Source: an uncultured Thermoleophilia bacterium
GTDB taxonomy: Bacteria > Actinomycetota > Thermoleophilia > UBA2241
DNA: 6,562 bases
Assembly (NCBI GenBank): GCA_903912585.1
Contig: CAIWHY010000236.1
Span: 1-6,562 of the forward strand
Direction: 5' to 3'
Part shown: piece by piece, positions 1 to 5,511 of the stretch
How positions within the stretch are numbered: the stretch's first letter is position 1
Layout of the letters: each line of letters begins with the position of its first letter
Made by a program: the position numbers and the translations under genes
Notes under the pieces: model-generated
What the model saw: the letters and a program-made list of their open reading frames with translations, nothing else
Told to the model about the DNA's origin: nothing
Databases searched by the model: none

Positions 1-1
1 C

Positions 2-514
2 ATCGGCGGCGCCATCGCCCTGATCATCACCTACGCGGTCATCAAGCGCGCCTCGGCGGCCATCGTAGGCAGCCTCCACCTCGGCAGCGTGAACGCGGTC
101 GTCAAGAATGTCGTCACCGCGTCGCTCGGCCCGCTGGCCACCATCACCATCTGGATCGTCGTGATCGGTGTGGTCGTGGCTGTGGTCGCGTGGCTCGTAG
201 GGCGCAAGGACGTCCAGACGGTCATCGTGAACACGGGCAAGAAGGTCGTCGAGGTCCAGGGCTCGGCGCTCGGCTCCTCGTCGGGCTCGGTCCGCTGGAC
301 GGCCAGGCACATCCAGCTCCTGCGCGTGATCGGCCTCATCGTCGGGCTCATCCTGCTCGTGATCGCCGCCTCGTCGTCGTGGCTCGCCATCGCCTTCGCC
401 CTGCTGCTCACCCTGCTGTACGAGGGCCTGCTGAGCCTGCTTGTGGGCGAGTGGCCCTTCCGTCATGAGGAGGCCGGGACGACCGGGGCGGACGCCGGGA
501 CGCCGGCCGCCTGA
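2..514 (+). CDS. Multi-pass integral membrane protein, C-terminal part (5' end outside window)
   Basis: The reading frame is open from position 2 and ends at TGA 512-514, giving 170 visible residues. A GTG at 89 could start a shorter protein, but it has no clear SD site, and the frame upstream of it reads as another hydrophobic helix (IGGAIALIITYAVIK). I therefore take this as the tail of a longer gene. Visible membrane segments are at about residues 1-15, 43-66, 106-123 and 127-149. Between the second and third lies a polar loop (about 67-104) with a Gly/Ser-rich stretch. The soluble tail, about 20 residues, is rich in Ala, Gly and Thr. No catalytic or transport motif is visible. The helix-loop-two-helix pattern resembles uncharacterised actinobacterial membrane proteins, but I do not recognise the family. 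The product should sit in the cytoplasmic membrane; its function is unknown. A strong hairpin 26 bp after the stop isolates it from the next gene. Confidence 0.75.
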   Translation: MGGAIALIITYAVIKRASAAIVGSLHLGSVNAVVKNVVTASLGPLATITIWIVVIGVVVAVVAWLVGRKDVQTVIVNTGKKVVEVQGSALGSSSGSVRWTARHIQLLRVIGLIVGLILLVIAASSSWLAIAFALLLTLLYEGLLSLLVGEWPFRHEEAGTTGADAGTPAA

Positions 515-540
515 GCACGGCCGCCTGACAAGACCACCCG

Positions 541-577
541 CGACGGGGCGGGGCCGCTGCGCGGCCCCGCCCCGTCG
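541..577 (+). terminator. Strong GC-only hairpin terminator after the membrane protein gene
   Basis: A perfect inverted repeat has 17-bp arms (541-557 and 561-577) and a 3-nt loop (TGC, 558-560); it could also fold with 16 bp and a 5-nt loop. It starts 26 bp after the stop at 514. No T-run follows, which is common for high-GC actinobacterial terminators. It is the most stable secondary structure I found in the window. Because the perfect repeat is symmetric, it could also act on the opposite strand, but no gene approaches from that side. Confidence 0.8.
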
Positions 578-657
578 GCCGTATGTGAAGAGTTGCGAAG
601 CCGAGGCTCTCTCCGCCCCGGAGGCCGTTAGCCGGCGGCCGCGCGTGGGAACTTGCA

Positions 658-671
658 CAAGCAACAAGCAA
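658..671 (+). repeat. Tandem 7-bp repeat (CAAGCAA x2) in the transporter leader
   Basis: CAAGCAA occurs twice head to tail (658-664 and 665-671), followed by a partial third unit, AGCAG. It lies in the only clearly A-rich stretch of the leader, 45-58 bp upstream of the transporter start. It could be part of an operator, or an unstructured A-rich segment of the 5' UTR. No canonical -35/-10 pair is evident around it, so its role is open. Confidence 0.4.
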
Positions 672-680
672 AGCAGTCAA

Positions 681-707
681 CGCGGCGCCGCGCGCCGCGC
701 GAGGAGG
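681..707 (+). promoter_or_regulatory. Leader hairpin directly abutting the transporter Shine-Dalgarno site
   Basis: Arms CGCGGCG (681-687) and CGCCGCG (693-699) form a perfect 7-bp stem with a 5-nt loop. The SD core AGGAGG (702-707) follows two bases later, and the ATG at 716 is 8 nt beyond that. This SD decides the start: a TTG at 653 opens the same frame 21 codons earlier but has no SD. The stem leaves the SD exposed, yet it is close enough that alternative pairing could affect translation. The hairpin is seen directly; a regulatory role is inference. Confidence 0.45.
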
Positions 708-715
708 AACCAGTC

Positions 716-2329
716 ATGTTCGCCGCCGACCGCCGCACCAAGATACTCACTCTCGGGGCGATGTGTTTCGCCCTCTTCATGGCCATGCTCGACAACACCG
801 TCGTCAACGTGGCACTGCCCACGATCCAGGGCCACTTCGGCTCCGGCGTGTCGGGGCTGCAGTGGGTGATCGACGGGTACACGCTCGTCTTCGCCGCGTT
901 CATGCTCACCGGCGGCACGCTCGGCGACCTTTACGGACGCAAGCGCGTCTTCCTCATCGGCCTGACCATCTTCACGGCCGGGTCGCTGCTGGCGGCGCTG
1001 GCGCCATCGCTCAACATCCTCATCGCCGGCCGGGCCGTCCAGGGCCTCGGCGCCGCAGCGCTGCTGCCGGGCACGCTGTCGATCCTCACGCAGACGTTCC
1101 CCGACCCCAAGGAGCGCGCCCAGGCGATCGGCATCTGGGCCGGCGTGAGCGGCATGGCGCTGGCGCTCGGGCCGATCGTGGGCGGCGCGCTGGTCGACAG
1201 CCTCGGCTGGCAGAGCGTGTTCTTCCTCAACATCCCGATCGGCATCGTCGCGTTCATCGTCGCGTCCCGCGTGGTCAGGGAATCCAAGAACCCGGAGGGG
1301 CGGCATCTCGACCTGGCCGGCCAGGTCCTCGCCGTCGTCGGCCTGGGCACGCTGACCTACGCGCTCATCGAGGCCAACAACCTCGGCTGGACGTCGCCGA
1401 CGATCATCGGCCTCTTCGCGACGGCGGCGATCGCGACCGGTCTGTTCATCTGGGTCGAACTGCACAGCAGCAGCCCGATGCTCGACCTCAGCTTCTTCAA
1501 GAACCGCACCTTCGCGGCCGCGGCCACGGTCGCCGGGCTCGTGAGCTTCGGCATGTTCGGCGTGTTCTTCTTCCTCACGCTGTTCCTGCAGAACGTGGAG
1601 GGCTACTCCGCCTTCCAGGCGGGCCTGCGCTCTCTGCCGATGACCGCCGCCATCATCGTCATGGCGCCCACGGCCGGCTGGCTCGCCGGCCGGATCGGGC
1701 CACGCATCCCCATGGCCGTCGGCCTCGCCATCGTCGGCGTCGGCATGCTGCTGATGGAGCGCATCACGCCCGGTATGCCGTACAGTCAGCTTTGGTGGAA
1801 CCTCACGCTGCTCGGCGTCGGCATGGGCCTGGTGATGACGCCGATGACGGCGGCCGTCATGGGCGCCGTCCCGCGCGCCCGGGCGGGGATGGCCTCGGCC
1901 ACCTCCAACGCGAGCCGCGAGGTCGGCGGCGTGTTCGGCATCGCCCTGCTCGGCGCCATCGTCACGCACTGGTTCGCCAAGGACCTCAGGAGCGCGCTGG
2001 CGGCGTTCCCGCTGCCGGCGGCCGTCAAGGAGAAGATCGTGACGCTGGCCGGTCAAGGCGGCGGGACGGCCAAGGGCTCGCTGCCCACCGGCGTCGACCC
2101 GGTCGCCCTCCATCACGCCGTCGACAGCGCGTTCGTCTCCGGCATGCACGTCGCCTTCCTCGTGTCCGCGATCATCCTGCTGTCCGGCTCCGTCATCGCG
2201 GCGGTGTTCGTGCACCGCGGAGCGCTTGCGGAACAGCCGGAGTCGCGCCCGGCGCACGGGCCCGGTGAGGCCGGCGAGCTCGCCGGCGAGCTGGTCTGTG
2301 AGCCGGCGCCGTCGGGCGCCGGCCGCTGA
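716..2329 (+). CDS. MFS transporter, DHA2 family (14-TM drug:H+ antiporter, EmrB/QacA type)
   Basis: A 537-residue inner-membrane protein, predicted to export drugs or other toxic small molecules in exchange for protons. The family marks are clear. The TM1 motif LDNTVVNVALP is at residues 25-35. Motif A, GGTLGDLYGRKR (66-77), lies in the loop after TM2. Motif B is in TM4 around GRAVQGLGAAALLPGT (105-120) with R106. Motif C, which marks antiporters, ends in LGPIVGG (151-157), followed by WQSVFFLNIPIG. Length and helix count fit the 14-TM DHA2 group, including a large soluble loop before the last helix (about 420-473). The C-terminal tail (about 500-537) is low-complexity, rich in Gly, Ala, Glu and Pro. 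The ATG at 716 is chosen for its AGGAGG at 702-707. No TetR, MarR or PadR regulator gene is adjacent, so the substrate cannot be inferred from context. A 76-bp gap with hairpins separates it from the protease gene. Confidence 0.93.
   Translation: MFAADRRTKILTLGAMCFALFMAMLDNTVVNVALPTIQGHFGSGVSGLQWVIDGYTLVFAAFMLTGGTLGDLYGRKRVFLIGLTIFTAGSLLAALAPSLNILIAGRAVQGLGAAALLPGTLSILTQTFPDPKERAQAIGIWAGVSGMALALGPIVGGALVDSLGWQSVFFLNIPIGIVAFIVASRVVRESKNPEGRHLDLAGQVLAVVGLGTLTYALIEANNLGWTSPTIIGLFATAAIATGLFIWVELHSSSPMLDLSFFKNRTFAAAATVAGLVSFGMFGVFFFLTLFLQNVEGYSAFQAGLRSLPMTAAIIVMAPTAGWLAGRIGPRIPMAVGLAIVGVGMLLMERITPGMPYSQLWWNLTLLGVGMGLVMTPMTAAVMGAVPRARAGMASATSNASREVGGVFGIALLGAIVTHWFAKDLRSALAAFPLPAAVKEKIVTLAGQGGGTAKGSLPTGVDPVALHHAVDSAFVSGMHVAFLVSAIILLSGSVIAAVFVHRGALAEQPESRPAHGPGEAGELAGELVCEPAPSGAGR
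2270..2292 (+). repeat. 18-bp perfect palindrome overlapping an 11-bp direct repeat in the transporter tail
   Basis: Positions 2270-2287 read the same on both strands (GCCGGCGAGCTCGCCGGC). The unit GCCGGCGAGCT recurs at 2282-2292, offset by 12 bp, and encodes a repeated Gly-Glu-Leu-Ala pattern in the disordered C-terminal tail of the transporter. This is most simply a short in-frame duplication in low-complexity sequence. Confidence 0.5.
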
Positions 2330-2349
2330 AGACCGGCGCCGCGCGCCGG
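2302..2349 (+). terminator. Two GC hairpins at the transporter stop codon; possible terminator or attenuator
   Basis: Hairpin one has arms GCCGGCGCC (2302-2310) and GGCGCCGGC (2315-2323) with loop GTCG, a perfect 9-bp stem lying inside the last codons before TGA 2327-2329. Hairpin two has arms CCGGCGC (2333-2339) and GCGCCGG (2343-2349) with a 3-nt loop, starting 3 nt after the stop. The arms are similar, so cross-pairing is possible. No T-run follows. They could end transporter transcription or only reduce read-through into the protease gene. Confidence 0.45.
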
Positions 2350-2405
2350 CGCGCGTCGGCAGATCCGCGCGTGTCGGCGCGGCCGCGCACGGGCAGGACT
2401 GAGCC

Positions 2406-3253
2406 ATGAGCACCGCGATCTGGATAGTCGTCCTCGCGGCAATAGTGGTCGCGCTCGTGCTGCCGACGAGCCTGCGGCGGCGCAGGGACCGCCGCCGCCG
2501 CAGGCTCATCCAGGCGTTCGAGGCCGCGCGCGGCTCGCGCGTCATCACCATGATCCACCGGCAGGAGAGCATGGCGCTCCTCGGCATCCCGTTCGGCCGT
2601 TTCATCGACATCGAAGACTCGGAGCAGCTGCTGCGCGCGATCCGGCTGACGCCGGCGGGCATGCCCATCGACCTCGTGCTGCACACGCCCGGCGGCCTGG
2701 TGCTCGCCTCGGACCAGATCGCGCACGCGCTCAAGCGTCATCCCGGCAGGGTGACGGTGTTCGTGCCGCACTATGCGATGTCGGGCGGCACGCTCATCGC
2801 GCTCGCCGCCGACGAGATCGTGATGGACGCCGACGCCGTGCTGGGCCCCGTGGCCCGCAGCTCGGCAGCCCGCTCCGCGGCGCCTGGCCGGCGGCGAGCA
2901 TCCTGGCGGCTCTCGAGCACGAGAACCCCAACCGCTCGGACGAGACGCTGATCCTCGGCGACATCTCGCGCAAGGCCATCGCGCAGGTGCACGACACGGT
3001 CGCCGAACTGCTGGCGGACCGCGGGACGGAGGAGGCCGAGCGGCTGGCGACGATGCTCAGCGAGGGCCGCTGGACGCACGACTACCCCATCCGTCTGGAC
3101 GAGGCGCGCGCGCTCGGCCTGCCGGTGAGCGCCGAGGTGCCGGAGAGCGTCTACAGCCTCATGAGCCTGTTCCCGCGGCGCGCGCAGCGCCGGCCCTCCG
3201 TGGAGTTCGTCCCGGTGCCGTACAAAGAGCCCGGCACCGGCTCAAGGGAGTAG
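2406..3253 (+). pseudogene. SDH_sah-type (ClpP/crotonase-fold) membrane-anchored serine protease, frameshifted
   Basis: The first frame (ATG 2406, AGGA at 2395-2398) carries an N-terminal membrane helix (residues 3-20), an Arg-rich stop-transfer segment (24-33) and the core of the SDH_sah family. The oxyanion loop HTPGG is at 93-97, and HYAMSGGTLIALAADEI (122-138) holds the likely nucleophile Ser126. At VLGPV (145-149) the frame is lost: frame 0 runs into nonsense and stops at 2951. The -1 frame resumes as PQLG from 2855 and continues to TAG 3251-3253 with family-like sequence, including PAASIL, DETLILGDISRKA, GRWTHDYPI and a Pro-Ser-Val-Glu-Phe tail. One base restored at 2853/2854 (GC to GAC) would give GPVDPQLG and an intact protein of 282 residues, about the usual family length. 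Family members are thought to act as membrane-associated proteases with a ClpP-like fold. As read, only a 181-residue truncated product would be made. Cause: recent mutation or sequencing/assembly error. Confidence 0.85.
2469..2506 (+). repeat. 14-bp perfect inverted repeat inside the protease gene
   Basis: AGCCTGCGGCGGCG (2469-2482) is matched exactly by its reverse complement at 2493-2506, with a 10-nt loop. It encodes the Arg-rich segment after the N-terminal membrane helix (residues 22-34), so CGG/CGC arginine codons on each side of one Asp codon generate much of the symmetry. In mRNA it would form a strong hairpin about 65 nt after the start codon. Confidence 0.55.
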
Positions 3254-3278
3254 GCCGGAAGCGAATGGCGCGCCTGCG

Positions 3279-3309
3279 GCCGCGTCACGCGGCGGGCGCG
3301 CCGCCCGCC
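3279..3309. terminator. Candidate hairpins at the convergent gene ends
   Basis: The protease (stop 3253) and the minus-strand hydrolase (stop 3285-3287) converge with 31 bp between them. Two small stems lie here. GCCGCG/CGCGGC is at 3279-3284 and 3288-3293 with a 3-nt loop spanning the hydrolase stop codon. GGCGGGC/GCCCGCC is at 3291-3297 and 3303-3309, inside the last hydrolase codons. Neither has a T-run. They are plausible bidirectional termination elements but modest in size for this base composition. Confidence 0.35.
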
Positions 3310-4139
3310 GTCGCCCGCGCGTCCAGCCAGGCGGCGAGGTCGGCGAAGACCTCCGCACGGCCGACTTCGTTGAAGAGCTCGTGGTAGTAGCCCTCGTAGC
3401 AGCGCAGCGTCTTGTCGTCCGAGGCGGCGGCGGCGAAGAGCTCGCGGCTCGCCGCCGGATCGGCGATCGTGTCCGCACCCGCATACATGACGAGCAGGGG
3501 CAGCGCCAGGCGACCGGCCGCCCAGAGGGTTGCGCCCTGCGCGGCCAGGGCCTCGGCGGCCCAACGCGCCGTGGCAACGTGGTGGTTCAGCGGGTCGCTC
3601 GCGTAGGCGGCCACCACCTCGGGCTCGTGGGAGAGCTCCTCCGCGGGGATCGAGTTGCCGATGTCGCGTGTCGGCGCGACGCGGGAAAGGACCTTGGCCG
3701 CTGCCCGTTTGGCGCCGCCGATCGGCAGCTTCAGGCGCAGGAACGGCGACGAGAGGATGAGGCCGGCCAGGCCCTCCGGCCGCTCTTCCGCGTACGCCGT
3801 CGCGATCAGCCCGCCGAGGCTGTGACCGAGCAGGTACAGCGGCAGGCCGGGCTGCTCGGCTGCGACCGCGTCCACGAACAGCCCGGCGTCGTCGACGTAG
3901 TCCGCGAAGCGCTCCACGTGGCCACGGACCCCGGGCGAGCGCCCGTGGCCGCGCAGGTCGAACGCGTGGACCGCGTAGCCCAGCGGGACCATGGCGTCCA
4001 CCAGGTAGCGATAGCGGCCGCCGTGCTCGCCGTACCCGTGGACCACGGCGAGCGCGGCGGCCGGCTCGCCGTCCGGCAGCCAGGAGCAGCGGTGAAGCTC
4101 GAGGCCGCCGGCCGCCAGGCTGCCGGTCTGTTCCTTCAT
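3285..4139 (-). CDS. Alpha/beta hydrolase, monoacylglycerol lipase / lysophospholipase-like (Hydrolase_4)
   Basis: A 284-residue enzyme, predicted to hydrolyse monoacylglycerols, lysophospholipids or similar esters in the cytoplasm; no signal peptide is visible. The oxyanion loop HGYGEHGGRYRYL is at 34-46, and the family motif DLRGHGRSPG is at 61-70. The nucleophile elbow GHSLGG (105-110) carries Ser107. The likely acid is Asp223 in YAGADTIADP, and the likely base is His253 in GYYHELFNE. A lid-like insertion fills about 133-195. All triad positions are present and the length matches the family, so it should be active. The start is ATG 4137-4139: on the minus strand AAGGAG lies 8 nt upstream, while the frame extension to 4181 has no such site. 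It follows the aminotransferase gene on the same strand after an 85-bp gap and might share its transcript. The exact substrate cannot be told from sequence; other S33-like esterases look similar. Confidence 0.9.
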   Translation of the reverse strand: MKEQTGSLAAGGLELHRCSWLPDGEPAAALAVVHGYGEHGGRYRYLVDAMVPLGYAVHAFDLRGHGRSPGVRGHVERFADYVDDAGLFVDAVAAEQPGLPLYLLGHSLGGLIATAYAEERPEGLAGLILSSPFLRLKLPIGGAKRAAAKVLSRVAPTRDIGNSIPAEELSHEPEVVAAYASDPLNHHVATARWAAEALAAQGATLWAAGRLALPLLVMYAGADTIADPAASRELFAAAASDDKTLRCYEGYYHELFNEVGRAEVFADLAAWLDARATAGGAPAA

Positions 4140-4204
4140 GCCACTCGCTCCTTCATCGTGCACTCGCCCCCTCCGCAACACCGTTCCGGCGGCGCCGCAT
4201 CGTG

Positions 4205-4220
4205 GGCGCCGCGCGGCGCC
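4205..4220 (-). terminator. 16-bp perfect palindrome just after the aminotransferase stop
   Basis: GGCGCCGCGCGGCGCC is a perfect palindrome that can fold as a 6-bp stem with a 4-nt loop. On the minus strand it begins 4 nt after the aminotransferase stop (4225-4227). A third GGCGCC lies at 4191-4196. There is no T-run. It could be a weak terminator or attenuator between the aminotransferase and hydrolase genes; in DNA form it could also be a protein-binding palindrome. Confidence 0.4.
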
Positions 4221-4224
4221 ATCG

Positions 4225-5340
4225 TCACAGCGTCAGCGCCGCGCGCACGGCGTGCGAGATCGCGGCGAGGCCGCCGGCGAGCTCGTCCGGCAGTGGCCAC
4301 CCGTAGCCCACGCGCATGTGGCGCCGCGACTGCTCGAACCAGTGGCCGGGCCCCACGTAGGCGCCGTGCACGTCGTTGAGCACGCGGTAGAACTCGTCCA
4401 CGTCCACCGGCACGTCCGGCTTGATGCGCGGGAAGCACACCACGCCGCCCTGCGGCTCGACCCACTCCATCAGCTCCTCGCCGGCGATCCAGTCGGCCAC
4501 GGCGCGACGCTGCTGCGCGATGAAGCCTTTGATCTCCGGCAGCCACACGTCGCGCTGGGCGAAGGCCCGAGCCGCGATCTCCTCGTCCACGACGCTGCCG
4601 CAGATGCCGATCTGCTCCTTGGCGGCGAGGAACGTCCCCATGAGCTCGCGGTCGCGGCACACGAGCCAGCCGGTGCGGATGCCGGGGATGCCGTAGGTCT
4701 TGGAGAGCGAGCTGACGCTCACGGCACGCTCGCTGAGCGTAGCCGCCACCGGCAGCAGCGCCCCGGCCGCCATCTCGCGGTAGGTCTCGTCGACGAGCAG
4801 GCGGCACCCGGCCGCTTCGACCCGGCCGACGATGCTGCGCAGGTCGGCCTCCGCCATCGTCACCCCGGTGGGGTTGTGCGGCAGGGTGATGCTCACGTAC
4901 TTCGTCGCCGGCGTGACCAGCGCCATGAGCTTGTCCGGGTCGATGCGCCAGCTCTCCTCGAAGGTGAGGTCGAGGAAGCTGATGTCGGCCTCGATGGCGC
5001 GCGGCGTCTCGATGTTGGTGGCGTAGTTGGGGCGCACGACGACGAGGTGATCGCCCTTGTCGAGCAGCGACGTGGCGATGATGAACAGAGCCTGGGCGGC
5101 GCCCGCCGTCACGAGGACGTCGTCGACCGTGACCCCGGCGCCGCTCTGCGCCGCAAGCTGCTCGCGGAACCCCGGATGGCCGGCATGGTCGCCGTAGAAC
5201 AGCAGCATGTCGGCCACCTCGATCCCGAGGTCGCGAAGCGACCGGTCGCGCACGGAGCTCTCGGTGAGGTTGTAGCGGATCTTGTCGTAGCCCAGCTGCT
5301 CGGGCGATTCCTCTTCGATCGGCATGCGACGGTACTTCAC
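4225..5340 (-). CDS. PLP-dependent aminotransferase, class I/II (fold type I)
   Basis: A 371-residue cytoplasmic enzyme that should move an amino group between an amino acid and a 2-oxo acid using pyridoxal phosphate. Visible hallmarks are the phosphate-loop region GAAQAL (80-85), PHNPTG (154-159) with Asn156, DETYRE (184-189) with Asp184 contacting the PLP nitrogen and Tyr187, and SSLSKTYGIPGIRTGW (210-225), where Lys214 is the Schiff-base lysine and Arg222 binds phosphate. HMRVGYG contains Arg343, the likely substrate-carboxylate arginine. The protein is complete and no key residue is missing. The start is GTG 5338-5340 because GGAGGT (5349-5354 on the complement) sits 8 nt upstream. The in-frame ATG at 5325 has no SD, and the longer frame reaching 5526 would overlap the divergent gene. 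Substrate specificity cannot be assigned from the sequence, and no neighbouring amino-acid pathway gene helps. It is divergently arranged to the SGNH lipoprotein gene. Confidence 0.92.
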   Translation of the reverse strand: MKYRRMPIEEESPEQLGYDKIRYNLTESSVRDRSLRDLGIEVADMLLFYGDHAGHPGFREQLAAQSGAGVTVDDVLVTAGAAQALFIIATSLLDKGDHLVVVRPNYATNIETPRAIEADISFLDLTFEESWRIDPDKLMALVTPATKYVSITLPHNPTGVTMAEADLRSIVGRVEAAGCRLLVDETYREMAAGALLPVAATLSERAVSVSSLSKTYGIPGIRTGWLVCRDRELMGTFLAAKEQIGICGSVVDEEIAARAFAQRDVWLPEIKGFIAQQRRAVADWIAGEELMEWVEPQGGVVCFPRIKPDVPVDVDEFYRVLNDVHGAYVGPGHWFEQSRRHMRVGYGWPLPDELAGGLAAISHAVRAALTL

Positions 5341-5381
5341 TGCCGCTGACCTCCATGGCGCGATTGGACAGGCTCCCCGCA

Positions 5382-5387
5382 AGCGTA
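5382..5387 (-). promoter_or_regulatory. Candidate -10 box for the aminotransferase gene
   Basis: On the minus strand the sequence reads TACGCT, which fits the TANNNT form of a sigma70-type -10 element. It lies 41 bp before the GTG start, leaving room for a leader of about 35 nt with the SD. No good -35 hexamer is visible at the expected distance, so this is a weak prediction. Confidence 0.3.
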
Positions 5388-5426
5388 CATCGGCCCGGCA
5401 CGGGGGGCGAGGCGCGGTGCAGGCCG

Positions 5427-5476
5427 CCCGGAAGACGAGGGTGCGGAGGCCCCCAGAGGACGAGGAGGCGGAGGCC
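5427..5476. repeat. 25-bp head-to-tail tandem duplication in the divergent intergenic region
   Basis: Copy one (5427-5451) and copy two (5452-5476) abut exactly and match at 21 of 25 positions by my alignment. Shared blocks are CCC, GACGAGG (5434-5440 and 5459-5465) and GCGGAGGCC (5443-5451 and 5468-5476). Differences are at unit positions 4, 7, 15 and 16. The unit is strongly purine-rich on the plus strand. It occupies the region between two divergent start codons and ends 4 bp before a candidate -10 box for the lipoprotein gene, so it covers that promoter's -35 zone. It could be a pair of operator sites or a neutral slippage duplication. Confidence 0.6.
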
Positions 5477-5480
5477 GTGC

Positions 5481-5486
5481 TACAGT
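5481..5486 (+). promoter_or_regulatory. Candidate -10 box for the SGNH lipoprotein gene
   Basis: TACAGT, within GTGCTACAGTCCCC, fits TANNNT and lies 25 bp before the ATG at 5512. Transcription from about 5493 would give a short leader containing the SD GGAGGAG (5500-5506). No recognisable -35 hexamer is present; the spot is occupied by the tandem repeat. That would fit an activator-dependent promoter, but this is inference. Confidence 0.4.
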
Positions 5487-5511
5487 CCCCTGAGACCTCG
5501 GAGGAGCCTGC

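Noticed and set aside
653..715. Upstream TTG start extending the transporter by 21 residues
   Set aside because: It has no SD before 653, while AGGAGG lies 8 nt before ATG 716, and the extension is Arg/Gln-rich, unlike the start of a DHA2 protein.
677..2734. 685-codon open frame on the minus strand opposite the transporter
   Set aside because: The translation is Arg/Asp/Glu/His-rich low-complexity typical of antisense frames in GC-rich genes. It spans two plus-strand genes with clear family motifs.
2843..2849. Possible programmed -1 frameshift heptamer (G GGC CCC) in frame at the protease frame break
   Set aside because: It formally fits X XXY YYZ, but slippage there would give GPRGPQLG and lose the expected Val-Asp. 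G-C-rich slippery sites are also inefficient, and a single missing base restores the family motif exactly. A deletion or sequencing error explains it better.
2987..3253. Independent 88-residue gene starting at 2987
   Set aside because: Family-like sequence in the same frame continues upstream to 2855, so this is the C-terminal part of the frameshifted protease rather than a separate gene.
3381..5349. Long plus-strand frames (3381-4379 and 4138-5349) opposite the hydrolase and aminotransferase
   Set aside because: They show no recognisable domain and skewed composition, and the minus-strand frames carry intact catalytic motifs with good SD sites.
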